Assembly: GCF_035046485.1 (NCBI RefSeq)
Contig: NC_085138.1
Location: 338,842,263-338,906,262, forward strand
DNA from: Aedes albopictus
Taxonomy: Eukaryota > Arthropoda > Insecta > Diptera > Culicidae
Direction: 5' to 3'
Length of the DNA: 64,000 nt
Shown one piece after another: positions 52,911 through 62,725 of this stretch. A model generated the notes under the pieces. That model made no database searches and had not been told where the DNA came from. It saw only the letters and a program-made list of their open reading frames with translations. Made by a program: the position numbers and the translations under genes. How positions within the stretch are numbered: the first letter of the stretch is position 1; each line of letters begins with the position of its first letter.

Positions 52911-53894
52911 ATGCTGCACACCCGCTGCGCCCGGGTAGTTAGTTTAGTTTTCAACGGATCCTCGTTAATCAATCGTCGCTTGCCACCCGGCAGAATGAGT
53001 GCCCTCGAGCGGGTCATTTCCAACAACCAGGCCGCCGAAGAGTTGCTCCGGTCGCTCCAGGAGGAATTCAAAGCCCTTAAGAATGAGAAAGCTATCCGGA
53101 GGATTGAAGAGCTGAAGGTAGAAAACGATGCCCTGCGGAAACAGGTGGAAGCTGCCCGGCAGAAGTTGATCGCACTGGAAACCAAGAATGGAAAGAAGCA
53201 GATTCCGGTTCCGGGGCAGAAGGATGCGGTTGACGTCAGTCCAGTGGTTGTGAAAGTGGAGAAGGTTGAACAGCCGGCTGCGCCACAGAAAGCAGAAGGA
53301 AAACCGCAAAAGGAGAAGAAGCCCAAGAAGGAGAAGCCTGCTGCGGAGGGGAAGGCAGCAGCTGCCCCTGCGGGAGGCGCACCGGCAGCCGAGGAACCTC
53401 CGATCGACGTTGGTCGGTTGGATATGCGCGTGGGAAAGATTGTCGAGGTTTCTCGCCATCCAGACGCAGATGCTCTGTATCTGGAGAAGATCGACGTCGG
53501 AGAGCCGAACCCGCGGACCATCATTTCCGGCCTGGTACGGTTTGTCCCCATTGAGGAGATGCAGAACCGCATGGTGGTGGTCCTGTGCAATCTGAAACCG
53601 GCCAAGATGCGAGGCATTCTGTCCGAGGGAATGGTCATGTGTGCTTCCACTCCGGAGAAGGTGGAAGTGCTGGCACCGCCGGCCGGTTCCGTCCCGGGAG
53701 ATTTGGTCCATGTCGAGGGATACCCTCGCGTTCCGGACGCGGTGATGAACCCCAAGAAGAAGATCTTTGAAACAGTGGCGCCCGATTTGCACACCGACGG
53801 GCAGTTGGTGGCGTGCTACAAGGAGGGCGCCTTCGTTGTCCCCGGTAAGGGACAAGTATTGAGCCAAACGTTGAAGAATGTTGCCGTCAAGTAA
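52911..53894 (+). CDS. AIMP1: Aminoacyl-tRNA synthetase complex-interacting protein 1 (AIMP1/p43)
   Basis: 327 aa, uninterrupted. AIMP1 is a non-catalytic subunit of the cytosolic multi-tRNA synthetase complex; it binds arginyl-tRNA synthetase and tRNA, and its C-terminus is the source of EMAP-II in vertebrates. Residues about 33-92 form a leucine-zipper-like coiled coil. A Lys/Pro/Ala-rich linker ([10 protein letters not shown]) covers about 93-160. The OB-fold tRNA-binding domain begins at about 164 ([50 protein letters not shown]) and continues into the EMAP-II-like end. Residue 29 (ATG 52995, MSALERVIS) is the more likely cytosolic start; an in-frame TGA directly precedes the first ATG. 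A splice-acceptor-like TTCCGATTCCAG ends at 52900, so an upstream non-coding exon is possible. G+C-rich against its surroundings. Confidence 0.93.
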   Translation: MLHTRCARVVSLVFNGSSLINRRLPPGRMSALERVISNNQAAEELLRSLQEEFKALKNEKAIRRIEELKVENDALRKQVEAARQKLIALETKNGKKQIPVPGQKDAVDVSPVVVKVEKVEQPAAPQKAEGKPQKEKKPKKEKPAAEGKAAAAPAGGAPAAEEPPIDVGRLDMRVGKIVEVSRHPDADALYLEKIDVGEPNPRTIISGLVRFVPIEEMQNRMVVVLCNLKPAKMRGILSEGMVMCASTPEKVEVLAPPAGSVPGDLVHVEGYPRVPDAVMNPKKKIFETVAPDLHTDGQLVACYKEGAFVVPGKGQVLSQTLKNVAVK

Positions 53895-54054
53895 TCGGAT
53901 AGGTAAGATTTAAATTGTGTTTCAGTGAGGTATTCGTAGAGGACAATATACGCATTTTTGTAAATTAATCGAAGCTTCCTTCATGTGCCGAACATTTCTT
54001 AGTTTCAATTTTCAAACTGCATAGCAACTCATCATGGATCATCAGGAGAAACCT
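53895..54054. other. AIMP1 3' flank
   Basis: A 160-bp gap between AIMP1 and the LINE fragment. No canonical AATAAA was found, so the poly(A) site may lie in or beyond the LINE. Confidence 0.4.
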
Positions 54055-54560
54055 GAATTACATTTACATAGTTTTGCAACTGCAGCTCTCCAACGTCGCT
54101 CACACCCAACGCTCGCCAGATCACGGGGTACCTGGTCCGCCCATCGTGTTCTCTGCGTTCTACGCCTTCCAGTACCAACCGAATCTGTCGCCGAAGATCG
54201 TCCTTAGCACGCGTCACTCGAAAACTCCGAGTGCTTGCAGGTCCTCCTCGAGCATGGTCCGGTCCATGTCCGTGTCCGTAGATGACCACTGGTCTTATTA
54301 GCGTCTTGTACATGGTACATTTGGAGCGGAGGTAAATCTTTTTTGACCGCAATTTCTTCTGGGGCCCGTAACAGACATGACTAGCAATGATGGATGCGCC
54401 TTCGTTTTTCACGGCTCACTTTATTGTCAGCAGTAGTATAAGGAACCGAGATAGACTAGTTCTTCTACCAGACCACTTTTGCTGCTTCACGTTTAAGACG
54501 GGTGTGCAGTTCTGCCATCGTTCCAAATGATCTATCAATCATATCCATGTCATCATGAAG
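54055..54560 (-). mobile_element. RTE-like LINE 3' fragment
   Basis: The minus strand encodes QKKLRSKKIYLRSKCTMYKT (about 54296-54355) and LIRPVVIYGHGHG, the C-terminal region of the same LINE family as at 25.7-27.4 kb. Deletions and frameshifts are frequent. Further upstream parts ('aagcagcaaaagtgg', 'gatatgattgat') are recognisable to about 54560. Pseudogenic. Confidence 0.75.
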
Positions 54561-54584
54561 ATCGGATAACCAACCCCGGTGGGC

Positions 54585-56784
54585 ACTTTGGTCGTAGGCT
54601 GAGACGTCGTAGGCTGACAGGGAAGGGGGGGGGGGGGGGGGGTGGGCTTGCTTCGGCAAACCTGAGCGTCTGTTCTCCAGGAGGAGCGGCTCACAACAGC
54701 GTCTGATCTCCATGTTAGGGGCGGCTGATCTACATTCGAATGCCAGGGAAGGACACTAAGCTCAACTGTGCACTATGGTACTCCGGAAAGTAGGGGCTTG
54801 GTGTCAGGCCCTACGAGCCAGCCGTAATAAACCATTGTAACGGAAAATCAGCAACAGAATAATACGAACCGAGACCAACGGCAACGGATCCCGCGAACAA
54901 AAAGGACTTGCGATTGGAAACTCGGTACGTGGAACTGCCGTTCTCTCAACTTCATTGGGAGCACCCGCATACTCGCCGATCTACTGAAGGACCGCGGGTT
55001 CGGCATCGTAGCGCTGCAGGAGGTGTGTTGGACAGGATCCATGGTGCGAACGTTTAGAGGTAATCATACCATCTACCAGAGCTGCGGCAACACACGCGAG
55101 CTGGGAACAGCTTTCATCGTGATAGGTGATATGCAGAGGCGCGTGATCGGTTGGTGGTCGATCGACGAAAGAATGTGCAGGTTGAGGATCAAGGGCCGAT
55201 TCTTCAACTTCAGCATAATAAACGTGCACAGCCCATACTCCGGCAGCACTGATGATGACAAGGACGCATTCTACGCGCAGCTCGAACGCGAGTACGACCC
55301 CTGCCTAAGCCACGACGTCAAGATTATCATAGGAGATTTAAACGCTCAGGTAGGTCAGGAGGAGGAATTCAGACCGACGATTGGTAAGTTCAGCGCCCAC
55401 CAGCAGACGAACGAAAACGACTCATTGATTTCGCCGCCGTATGGCCATACGTAGCACCTTTTTCCAACACAGCCTCCCTTATCGTTACACCTGGTAGGTA
55501 CCTGGAGATCACTACAGCAGACGGAATCTCAAATCGACCACGTTCTGATTGACGGACGGCACTTCTCCGACATTATCGACGTCAGGACCTATTGTGGCGC
55601 CAACACCGACTCCGACCACTATCTGGTGATGGTCAAACTGCACCCAAAACTCTCCGTCATCAACAATGTACGGTACCGGCGACCGCCACGGTACAACCTA
55701 GAGTGACTGAAACAACCGGATGTCGCCTCAGCATACGCGCAGAATCTCGAGGCCGCGTTGCCAGATGAAGGCGAGCTCGATGAGCAGCCATCAACGACGC
55801 AGCCGAGAGCACCGGAACGGAATCGACGGAACGAATGGTTCGACGAAGAGTGCAGAACGGTTTTGGAGGAGAAGAACGCAGCGAGGGCGGTAATGCTGCA
55901 GCAAAAGACTCGACAGAACGTGGAACGTTACAAAAAGAAGCAGAAACAGCAGACCCGCCTCTTTCGTGAGAAAGAAGAAGCGGAGTGTGAAGAAATGGAA
56001 CTGCTGTGCACAAGAAACACGGAAGTTCTATCAGAAGCTCAACGCATCCCGCAACGGCTTCGTGCCGCGAGCCGAAATATGCAGGGATAAAGATGGAGGC
56101 CTCTCGACGGACGGACGTGAGGTGATCGAAAGGTGGAAGCAGCACTTCGATCAGCACCTGAACGGCGTGGAGAACGTAGGCACGGGAGTCCACGGCAACG
56201 GAGGAAACGACGACGCCAGTGCAGTGGAGGACGGAAATGAACCAACTCCCTCGCTGAGGGAAGTTAAGGATGCCATTCACCAGCTCAAAACCAATAAAGC
56301 AGCTGGTAAGGATGGTATCGCAGCAGAACTCATCAAGATGGGCCCAGAACAGTTAGCCACCTATCTGCATCGGCTGATAGTCAGGATATGGGAAACCGAA
56401 CAGCCACCGGAGGAGTGAAAGGAAGGGGTAATCTGCCCCATTCACATGAAAGGCGACCATTTGGAATGTGAGAACTTCAGGGCGATCACTATTTTGAATG
56501 CTGCCTACAAAGTGCTATCCCAGATCATCTTCCGTCGTCTGTCACCTAGAACGAATGAGTTCGTGGGAATTTATCAAGTCGGCTTCATCGACGGCCGGTC
56601 GACAACGGACCAGATCTTTACCGTACGGCAAATCCTCCAAAAATGCCGTTAATACCAGGTCCCAACGCATCACATGTTCATCGACTTCAAAGCGGCATAC
56701 GATAGTATCGGCCGCGCAGAGCTACGGAGAATCATGGACGAAAACGGCTTTTCTGGGAAGCTGACTAGACTGATTAAAGCAATT
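54585..56784 (+). pseudogene. RTE-like LINE: 5' region, endonuclease and N-terminal RT, broken
   Basis: A leader of about 330 bp with a run of about 18 G (54627-54643) precedes the endonuclease, which starts at about 54921 (GTWNCRSLNFIGSTRILADL). VALQEVCWTGS, GDLNAQVGQEEEFRP (about 55336) and QIDHVLIDGRHFSDIIDV follow across frameshifts. A basic linker (about 55758-56090) leads to RT: LKTNKAAGKDGIAAELIKMG (about 56286), a stop in place of Trp (EE*KEGVICP, 56416), ENFRAITILNAAYKVLSQII and a second stop after LQKCR (56650). It breaks off after KLTRLIKA at 56784. At least two stops and several frameshifts make it dead. Confidence 0.85.
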
Positions 56785-57215
56785 TCCATGGCTCTGCGCG
56801 GTCGATACTGTCGTATGCCGCTTTGAAGTCGATGAACAGATCATGCGTTGGGACCTGGTATTCACGGCGTTTTTAGAGGATTTGCTGTACGGTGAAGATC
56901 TGGTCCGTTGTCGACCGGTCGCCAACAAGCCGGCCACGAACTCAATAGTTTTAAGTAAAAGAACGGAAGATGATCTGGGATAGCACTTTGTAAGCGGCAT
57001 TCAAGATGCTCGTCGAAGTGCTGCGTCCACCTTTCGATCACCTCACGTCCGTCCGTCAAGAGACTCAAGAGACCTCCGGCATCATCCTCGCGGCACGAAG
57101 CCGTTGCGGAGTGCGTTGAGCTGCTCGTAGAACTTCCGTGTTTCATGGGAACGGCATCGCACTTCGCTTTTTCCTCCGAAAGTGGCGGAGGACCTAACGT
57201 TGTATGTCCAAAAAG
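56785..57215 (-). mobile_element. RTE-like LINE fragment, inverted against its neighbour
   Basis: The minus strand carries the same RT segment (RSTTDQIF-type sequence at about 56905-56935, LTDGREVIERWTQHFDEHLE at about 57030-57055), with deletions. It meets the plus-strand piece head-on at 56784/56785, forming a large imperfect palindrome around the 'tctgcgcggtcgatactgtcg' sequence. Pseudogenic. Confidence 0.75.
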
Positions 57216-57228
57216 TGCAACCATACTT

Positions 57229-57310
57229 GCATCTTGTCACTTTATTTTTGAATAAGAGAGAGTCGATGAAGAGAAATCGTTACTTTCGCCCTTATTTAAA
57301 TAAACTCAAT
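57229..57310 (-). repeat. Partial copy of the AAGGGCGAAAGTAAC hairpin family
   Basis: 'Gagagagtcgatgaagagaa' and 'actttcgcccttatttaaat' match the right arm of the element at 51602-51869. Confidence 0.6.
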
Positions 57311-57334
57311 AAATCTGGCGTTCGATTTGAATAA

Positions 57335-57399
57335 GTCGTATGTTTGCTGTGATTCCACGGTTCCTCGTATCTGCATAGGAATCACAGCAAACATACGAC
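57335..57399. repeat. Perfect 22-bp hairpin with 21-nt loop
   Basis: The 22 bases from 57335 (GTCGTATGTTTG...GATTCC) reappear as an exact reverse complement at 57378-57399. The size is that of a miRNA precursor, but the stem is perfect and short, and sequence beyond the stem does not pair. It may equally be the core of a tiny MITE. Confidence 0.7.
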
Positions 57400-57460
57400 C
57401 TAGTTAATGACTTGCTTGTAATCTACATTTTGTAATTTGCCTACTCACTTTTGTATTGTC

Positions 57461-57629
57461 TTCTTCTTCTTGCTTCTGTGTGCTCTTTGTATTAACAAAG
57501 AGCGAAAAATGGCGCAGCGTACTAGCGCTATATTGCCAGTTAATTTTTGGTTTATACTCAATTAGAGTTTACTTTCTGGTGAGCACGCCGCGAACACGAC
57601 CGAGCGTGTCGATCGCTGCAGTCGTACTG
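57461..57629 (-). mobile_element. Short retroposon with GAA-repeat tail, copy 2
   Basis: Reverse-oriented copy of 16892-17066, with its (GAA)n tail at the left (TTCTTCTTCTT from 57461). Perfect 12-bp direct repeats TTTTGTATTGTC flank it (57449-57460 and 57630-57641). The two copies differ at only a few positions. Confidence 0.75.
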
Positions 57630-57714
57630 TTTTGTATTGTCAAACTCGTAATTCTGTTAATTTATTACTCTGTCACAATGTTTTAATATCCAAACTGCAA
57701 TTTCCTTGACCTTA

Positions 57715-58025
57715 CACAGTAAAACCGCTCAGCACTAAAATGTGTAAGCCCTACTCATAAGTGCATAATTTCCAGACCACACAAAAATGTGTTACAGTTA
57801 CACATTCTCAAAAACAGCTCGTACACTCGCCTATAGATGCGAAATGTCGATATTTTTTTTTGTTTTCCAAGGTCACTAGTAAACCTAGCTAGATTGCTAT
57901 ACAATTTTTTTTTGCGAATTTAACGATTTTGCGACACAGGAGCTGATTTTGTGAATGTGCAAGGGTTACACATTTTTGGTGTAGTCTGGAAATAATGCAC
58001 TTTAGTGCTGAGCGGCGTTAGCGTG
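57715..58025. mobile_element. TIR element with CGCTCAGCACTAAA ends, TA TSD
   Basis: Left CACAGTAAAACCGCTCAGCA and right, reverse-complemented, CACGCTAACGCCGCTCAGCA; both continue CTAAA. TA flanks both sides (57713-57714 and 58026-58027). The stems include 'tttccaga' and 'gttacacatt'. 311 bp. Confidence 0.75.
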
Positions 58026-58031
58026 TATATA

Positions 58032-58241
58032 CACAGCAAAAAATAAATGCAACCCGCCCGATGTTATTCATTCCGATGTACAAATTAATCGATGTAATCA
58101 CGATTCCTATGTACGATTACATCGTTTCGATGTAAAATCTTTTGTTCTTATGCGTGCATTGTCCTGTGTAATATTCATGCAACCGACGTATTGATCGGGT
58201 TGCAGCAGTTCAGATGTAATATTACACAACAGTTTTTTCTG
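58032..58241. mobile_element. CACAG-TIR MITE, second copy
   Basis: Same family as 44369-44580, inverted: starts CACAGCAAAAAATAAATGC, and 'attacacaacagttttttct' is at the right. TA flanks the left end; the right end has lost a base. It lies just to the right of the element ending at 58025. Confidence 0.75.
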
Positions 58242-58436
58242 TATGGTACACCCAATAGGTTATCGTTATGAATAAATAAAACAATTACAATTACGACCTA
58301 TTCAAATCGAACGTTTGAAATATAGATTCACCTTAAAATGGCGCACAGCTCTTTCTATTTTGATTACCGCGGTTGCAAAATCTGCCACCGAGCCAAAGTA
58401 TCTAAATACCAGCCACGATCAGCGATCTGTCACTTC

Positions 58437-59402
58437 AGTGTCAGAAAAAGCGAAAAAGACCCTCCCGCAGAGAAAAAGAAGAAGGAAGTGAAAAACCAAC
58501 ACTCGCCTTTCTCGGTTCGTCGGTCGATTTGATTCGATTCGGTTGGAGAAAAACATTTTCCTCGTAGCCGTGGTCTGCTTCGGACGGTCAGCAGTTGTTA
58601 TTCGGAACGTGAATCATCCAGCAAACCGCGAGTGCGAAACGTCGTCGTCGAGGACAAGATGTAATCTGGGTGCGATCCGCGCGTATTGAGTGTTCCAGTA
58701 AAATTGAAACCATCGAAGGAACTCCTCCGTCTGACTTTTTTCGGATTCGTCGCCATCGTCATCGTCGGAATTCCGTCTATTTTCGCTAATGAACTCGCAC
58801 ACGACGGAGAGTGTCAAGCAGATTCCAATCTCTCGCTAATGTTGGTTGTGTAAAGAAAAAACTCGGTCGACGACTGGTTCCAGTGAAATCCGCATAGTGC
58901 CTGTCCCGGTCGAGACGGGATTCCTGCAGCGTAGCTAACAAGGGGGCCCTGAGTGGAGAAGGTGTGGTAAAAAAAACAGTGCGTAGTTTTTGTTGTGAAA
59001 TGGAGCTCAAGTGTGCTGGAAGCAGTAGCCAGTCGGAATAGTTTCCGCAATCGAAGAAAGTCATCCCCGTGCCATTCGAGTCTCGGGTCTCGAAATGGAA
59101 GCAATCTATTGACCTTCGTCGCCGAAATACCACCAACTCGCAAGAAATTTTCTCAGTTTCGGTGTTTGTGTGCAAGGCAATCCGCGAAGGCGAATCTGAC
59201 CCACGACGGTTCGGTTGTAGAAGAGGATGGTTCTCCCTTCTCGATCATTCAGTCGTCATCAGCAGCACAGTTGTTGGACGGAGAGGACAAGTGAAGAAGG
59301 GTGAGACGGGGTAGGAGAGTGCGGAGGTTGTTAGTTTCACAGTCAGCACAGCAGACGGAGGAACACCAGCAGGTCTAGAGATTGCAAACGTACATACAAA
59401 GG
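58437..59402 (+). other. Candidate 5' exon of a gene leaving the window to the right
   Basis: About 970 bp of unique, comparatively G+C-rich sequence, with an arthropod initiator-like TTCAGTG at its left edge (58434-58440). Several short upstream ORFs are present. A donor-like ACAAAG|GTATTG follows at 59402/59403. No ORF here resembles a known protein; the longest (99 codons) lacks an ATG. This is what a long untranslated first exon of an insect gene looks like, but no coding exon follows within the window. Confidence 0.35.
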
Positions 59403-59404
59403 TA

Positions 59405-59854
59405 TTGACTTGCATCTTTTGGGTTGGGGTTTGACAATGCACTGGCTGCTTGCTGCTGTTGAGGTCAGAGGTGAATCTAGGGTAGTGAGATAAAAAAGGG
59501 TGTACCAAAAGCGGCTACATCTGTGTAATAAAGCTCCGCTGGCTTAGCAGTGTTTTTGTATGAACAATTGAATAACTGTCTTGTTCCTGATCGTTTCTGA
59601 TCAATTAATTTTGTTTTTAATTTAAATATGTACATTTTACCTCGATTTTATGTACATTTTTAAATGGATTTTTTTTAAATATTCAATCAGTTTAAAACTT
59701 TACAGTTCGTAGTATGATGACTTATAATGCAGGGGTGTTCAGCCTTTTGGCGGATGCATGCAAACTGCTAATTCGCCAGACTTTTCCTCAAAGCTTTCCA
59801 ACAAACTTCTTTTGAAATTTCATAACTTCCTCACCGAAAATTGTAATATATTCC
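59405..59854. other. Non-coding sequence
   Basis: Nothing recognised. It would be the first part of intron 1 if the preceding exon is real. Confidence 0.4.
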
Positions 59855-59869
59855 AGATATTTTAGTTAG

Positions 59870-60152
59870 TTAAGGGCCCATATAGCCGAGGCGGTAAACC
59901 GCACGGGTATTCAGCATGACCATGCTGAGGGTGACGGGTTCGATTCCCGGTCGGTCCAGGATCTTTTCGTAAAGGAAATTTCCTTGACTTCCTTGGGCAT
60001 AGAGTATCTTCGTGCCTGCCACACGATATACGCATGCAAAATGGTCATTGGCAGAGGAAGCTCTCAGTTAATAACTGTGGAAGTGCTCATAGAACACTAA
60101 GCTGAGAAGCAGGCTTTGTCCCAGGAGGACGTTACGCCAAGAAGAGAGAGAG
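59870..60152 (+). mobile_element. tRNA-derived SINE, second full copy
   Basis: Box-A-like TAGCCGAGGCGG and box B GGTTCGATTCC (59937-59947), the same sequence as at 26161-26442. Perfect 15-bp direct repeats AGATATTTTAGTTAG lie at 59855-59869 and 60153-60167. The 3' end has a short (GA)n tail. Confidence 0.9.
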
Positions 60153-60289
60153 AGATATTTTAGTTAGATGCCTTATACTATCGTGGCGTGTAGCAAAACC
60201 CATAAAAATTTGTGATAAATGGAGATTTGTGATAAATTATTTCCAGTGCTGTCATGTTAAAATAAGAACTAATAAGTCAAGGTTCCCCA

Positions 60290-61110
60290 ATTTCAGCGCC
60301 CCTTCGCTGGTACATTTCCATGGATAATTTCATGGAGGAATCTCTGAAGGAACCGCTTGAGCAATTTCTGAAGGAACTACTAGAACAACTTCTAAAAGAA
60401 CTCATGGAACAACTTTTGAAGAAATCCCAAACATTTTTTTAAGGAATTTCTGGAGGAATCCATATAGAAAATCCAAGAGGTACGCTTGGAGAAATGCTGG
60501 AGTAATTTCTCAGAAAATTCATAGCGGAATACCCGGCAGAATTTATGATGAAATCTCTGTGTGAATTTCTGCCGAAATCTCTGCAAGAATATCTTCCAGC
60601 CTTTCCGTAAAAATCCTTATGAGAATCTGCAAGAATCTTTACAAACATTTCTGAAGGAGTCCTGGAGGATTTTGTAAGACCTTCTTAAGAAATTCTTAGA
60701 GCAATTTCTGGAAGAGAAATGTCTTGAAGGATTATTTAAAAGAATGTGAAAAAATCTTGAAAATTTCCTTAAAAATCTCTTGTACAATTTCCAAAGACAT
60801 TTTTGAAAAAAAATCTTGAAAAAGGTTCTGAAAAAAAATTGAAGGACTTCTGAAGTTCGGAACATGGAGTATTTTTTGAGATAGTTCATGAAAGGTTTTC
60901 TAAGATGAATGCTTTGAAAAATGGCTGACTCCTCCATGAAAAAACAATCTGGAGAAGTTCGTGGATAAATTTCTGGAACAATCTATGCATGAATTTTTTA
61001 ACAAAATTCATATTTCAAGAACCCAGGAAGGAATCCATGCAACATTTTTGAAAGCTATCCGTGCACAACTTTCTTAATGAGTTCATGGAGAAATTTCTGG
61101 AGGAGAATGA
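60290..61110. repeat. Degenerate TTCCTCCAGGAATT-type array, block 6
   Basis: Here mainly in the 'gaatttctggaggaat' / 'gaaatctctg' orientation. Dense imperfect copies, no fixed period, no coding potential. Confidence 0.65.
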
Positions 61111-61430
61111 GCATGAGCGTTGGTGATCGTACACTTCGTAGTTGCTACTCCGTGATTGACCTGAGCTAGCGAAATTGCACAAAGAACCAATAGGCTTGGG
61201 GCTTGGGATTTGCCACCATCCTCAATGCAAACGTTTCGAGAACTCAAACTTTATTGGGTCAATAACGGCGCTGGCCACGTCCTTACGGTCTACCGGGGAA
61301 GGAAAGAAATGTTAGTTCCGTTAGTTCGACAACCGTTGCAACTAGGGGTTGTATGTACTACTGGACCCCCCACAGTTGTCACGGGATGGAGTTTTGTTAG
61401 TAGGGAGAGATTGATAGTTGCATAGATCAA
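61100..61430 (-). mobile_element. Diverged relative of the SINE body at 2452-2937
   Basis: Shares the order of words with 2452-2690: 'gagc(a/t)tgagc', 'gttgctactcc', 'gacc..agct', 'cacaaagaaccaat', 'ggcgctggccacgtcc', 'ggggaaggaaag'. No tRNA-like head was found. Confidence 0.5.
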
Positions 61431-62650
61431 GGATACACTTTGGTAAGAGATGCGGTTTATGAAACCTTACAGTATACACACAAATGTGACACCTCACAAT
61501 TTGGAAAAATGGTGAGACCATTAAAATTTATGGAATGAACAAGATTTTGCGTCACCTCGGAATTGGGAGGACTGGTGAACCAATATGCTACTTGCCATGA
61601 AATCGATATATTGAAACAAAACAATGTGCCGACACTAACAAAAATACAGGAGAATTTATTTAAAATAAAACACAATTATACGAATATTGCTGAAAAACTA
61701 TCATAATATGTTATTTGACAGTGAACTTTTTAAATTTTCACAGTAAAAAGTAGTATGAAACGAGCTCACCTATTTATTTGCCTCCATTTATCTCTCCATC
61801 GCTGGTTGTCTGGATTTCTTGCCGTCGGACGAAGCACAGCTGCGTAAGCAAAATTCAAAACAACCGACTGAGCAGCAGCAGCCTGGCGTCAGCACCTACG
61901 AGCGAAGCCGCTATCGGCAATAATTTCTTTTTCCTTCTATCACGCGAAACGAATACACACTCTCGGAGAAATTTCTGGAAGACATTCTGAAGTCTAAAAG
62001 AATCCCTAGAAGATTTTGTGAACAAAATCCTGACTGAATTTCTTCAGGATTTCCTGGAGGATTTAAAAAAAATCTCCTAGGTATTTCTAAAGGAATCCCT
62101 TACAGAATTTCTTTAGGAATCCCTGGGAATCCTTAGAGAACTTTATAGAGAAATCTCAGGAGAAAAATCTGAAAATATTTCTGAAGAAATAACTAGTCGA
62201 ATTTATTTATAATAAAAGCCAAGGGTGATTTTCCCTGTCCAAGAGTGATGGGTTTGACGATGGCTTATCAAGCGTCGTCATATAGTGAAAATGTGTTTAA
62301 ATATTTTCAATTTTAGTCTTTTATGATTATAGATTAGCTAAATTAAATATAGTAACGAAAATTAATGAAATAGTAAATGGAATAGTATTTGAAAGTAACT
62401 AGGTTTTGAATTAAAGCATTTCTTTACAAAATTAAACTAAAATAGAATCTGAATAATCATACCATTGCTTTATTGACTTTAATTTAAACGCTTGATTTGT
62501 CATGCCTCCAGCATACGCTTAATCGCTGTCGCATGATCTAACAACAGTTGATTACGCGCAGTGCTGGGGGGACCGACAGGGCTTATTACCAGTCTATACT
62601 AACCCTCTAACTACTAACAAGACTGGGAAGCCAACGATCACTCATTGCAC
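61431..62650. other. Non-coding A+T-rich sequence with a small array block
   Basis: The only feature recognised is a short stretch of 'ggaatccct'/'gaatttcttcagga' words at about 61970-62180 (array family, block 7). ORFs are short. Confidence 0.4.
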
Positions 62651-62654
62651 TTTT

Positions 62655-62725
62655 GATAGTAGTATTAGTAGTAGTAGTTAGTAGTAGTAGTAAGAGTAGT
62701 AGTAATAGTAATAGTAGCAGCATTT
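62655..62725. repeat. (TAG)n-type microsatellite
   Basis: Imperfect (TAG)n/(AGT)n run with TAA and AGC interruptions. Confidence 0.8.

Noticed and set aside
52880..53867. Two minus-strand ORFs of about 300 codons opposite AIMP1
   Set aside because: They mirror the G+C-rich AIMP1 coding strand and encode low-complexity Phe/Ser/Leu-rich sequence with no family resemblance.
54627..54645. Long G runs (also about 4065, 45108, 63600) as G-quadruplex regulators
   Set aside because: Single uninterrupted runs at repeat junctions are more simply slippage products or assembly-prone tracts.
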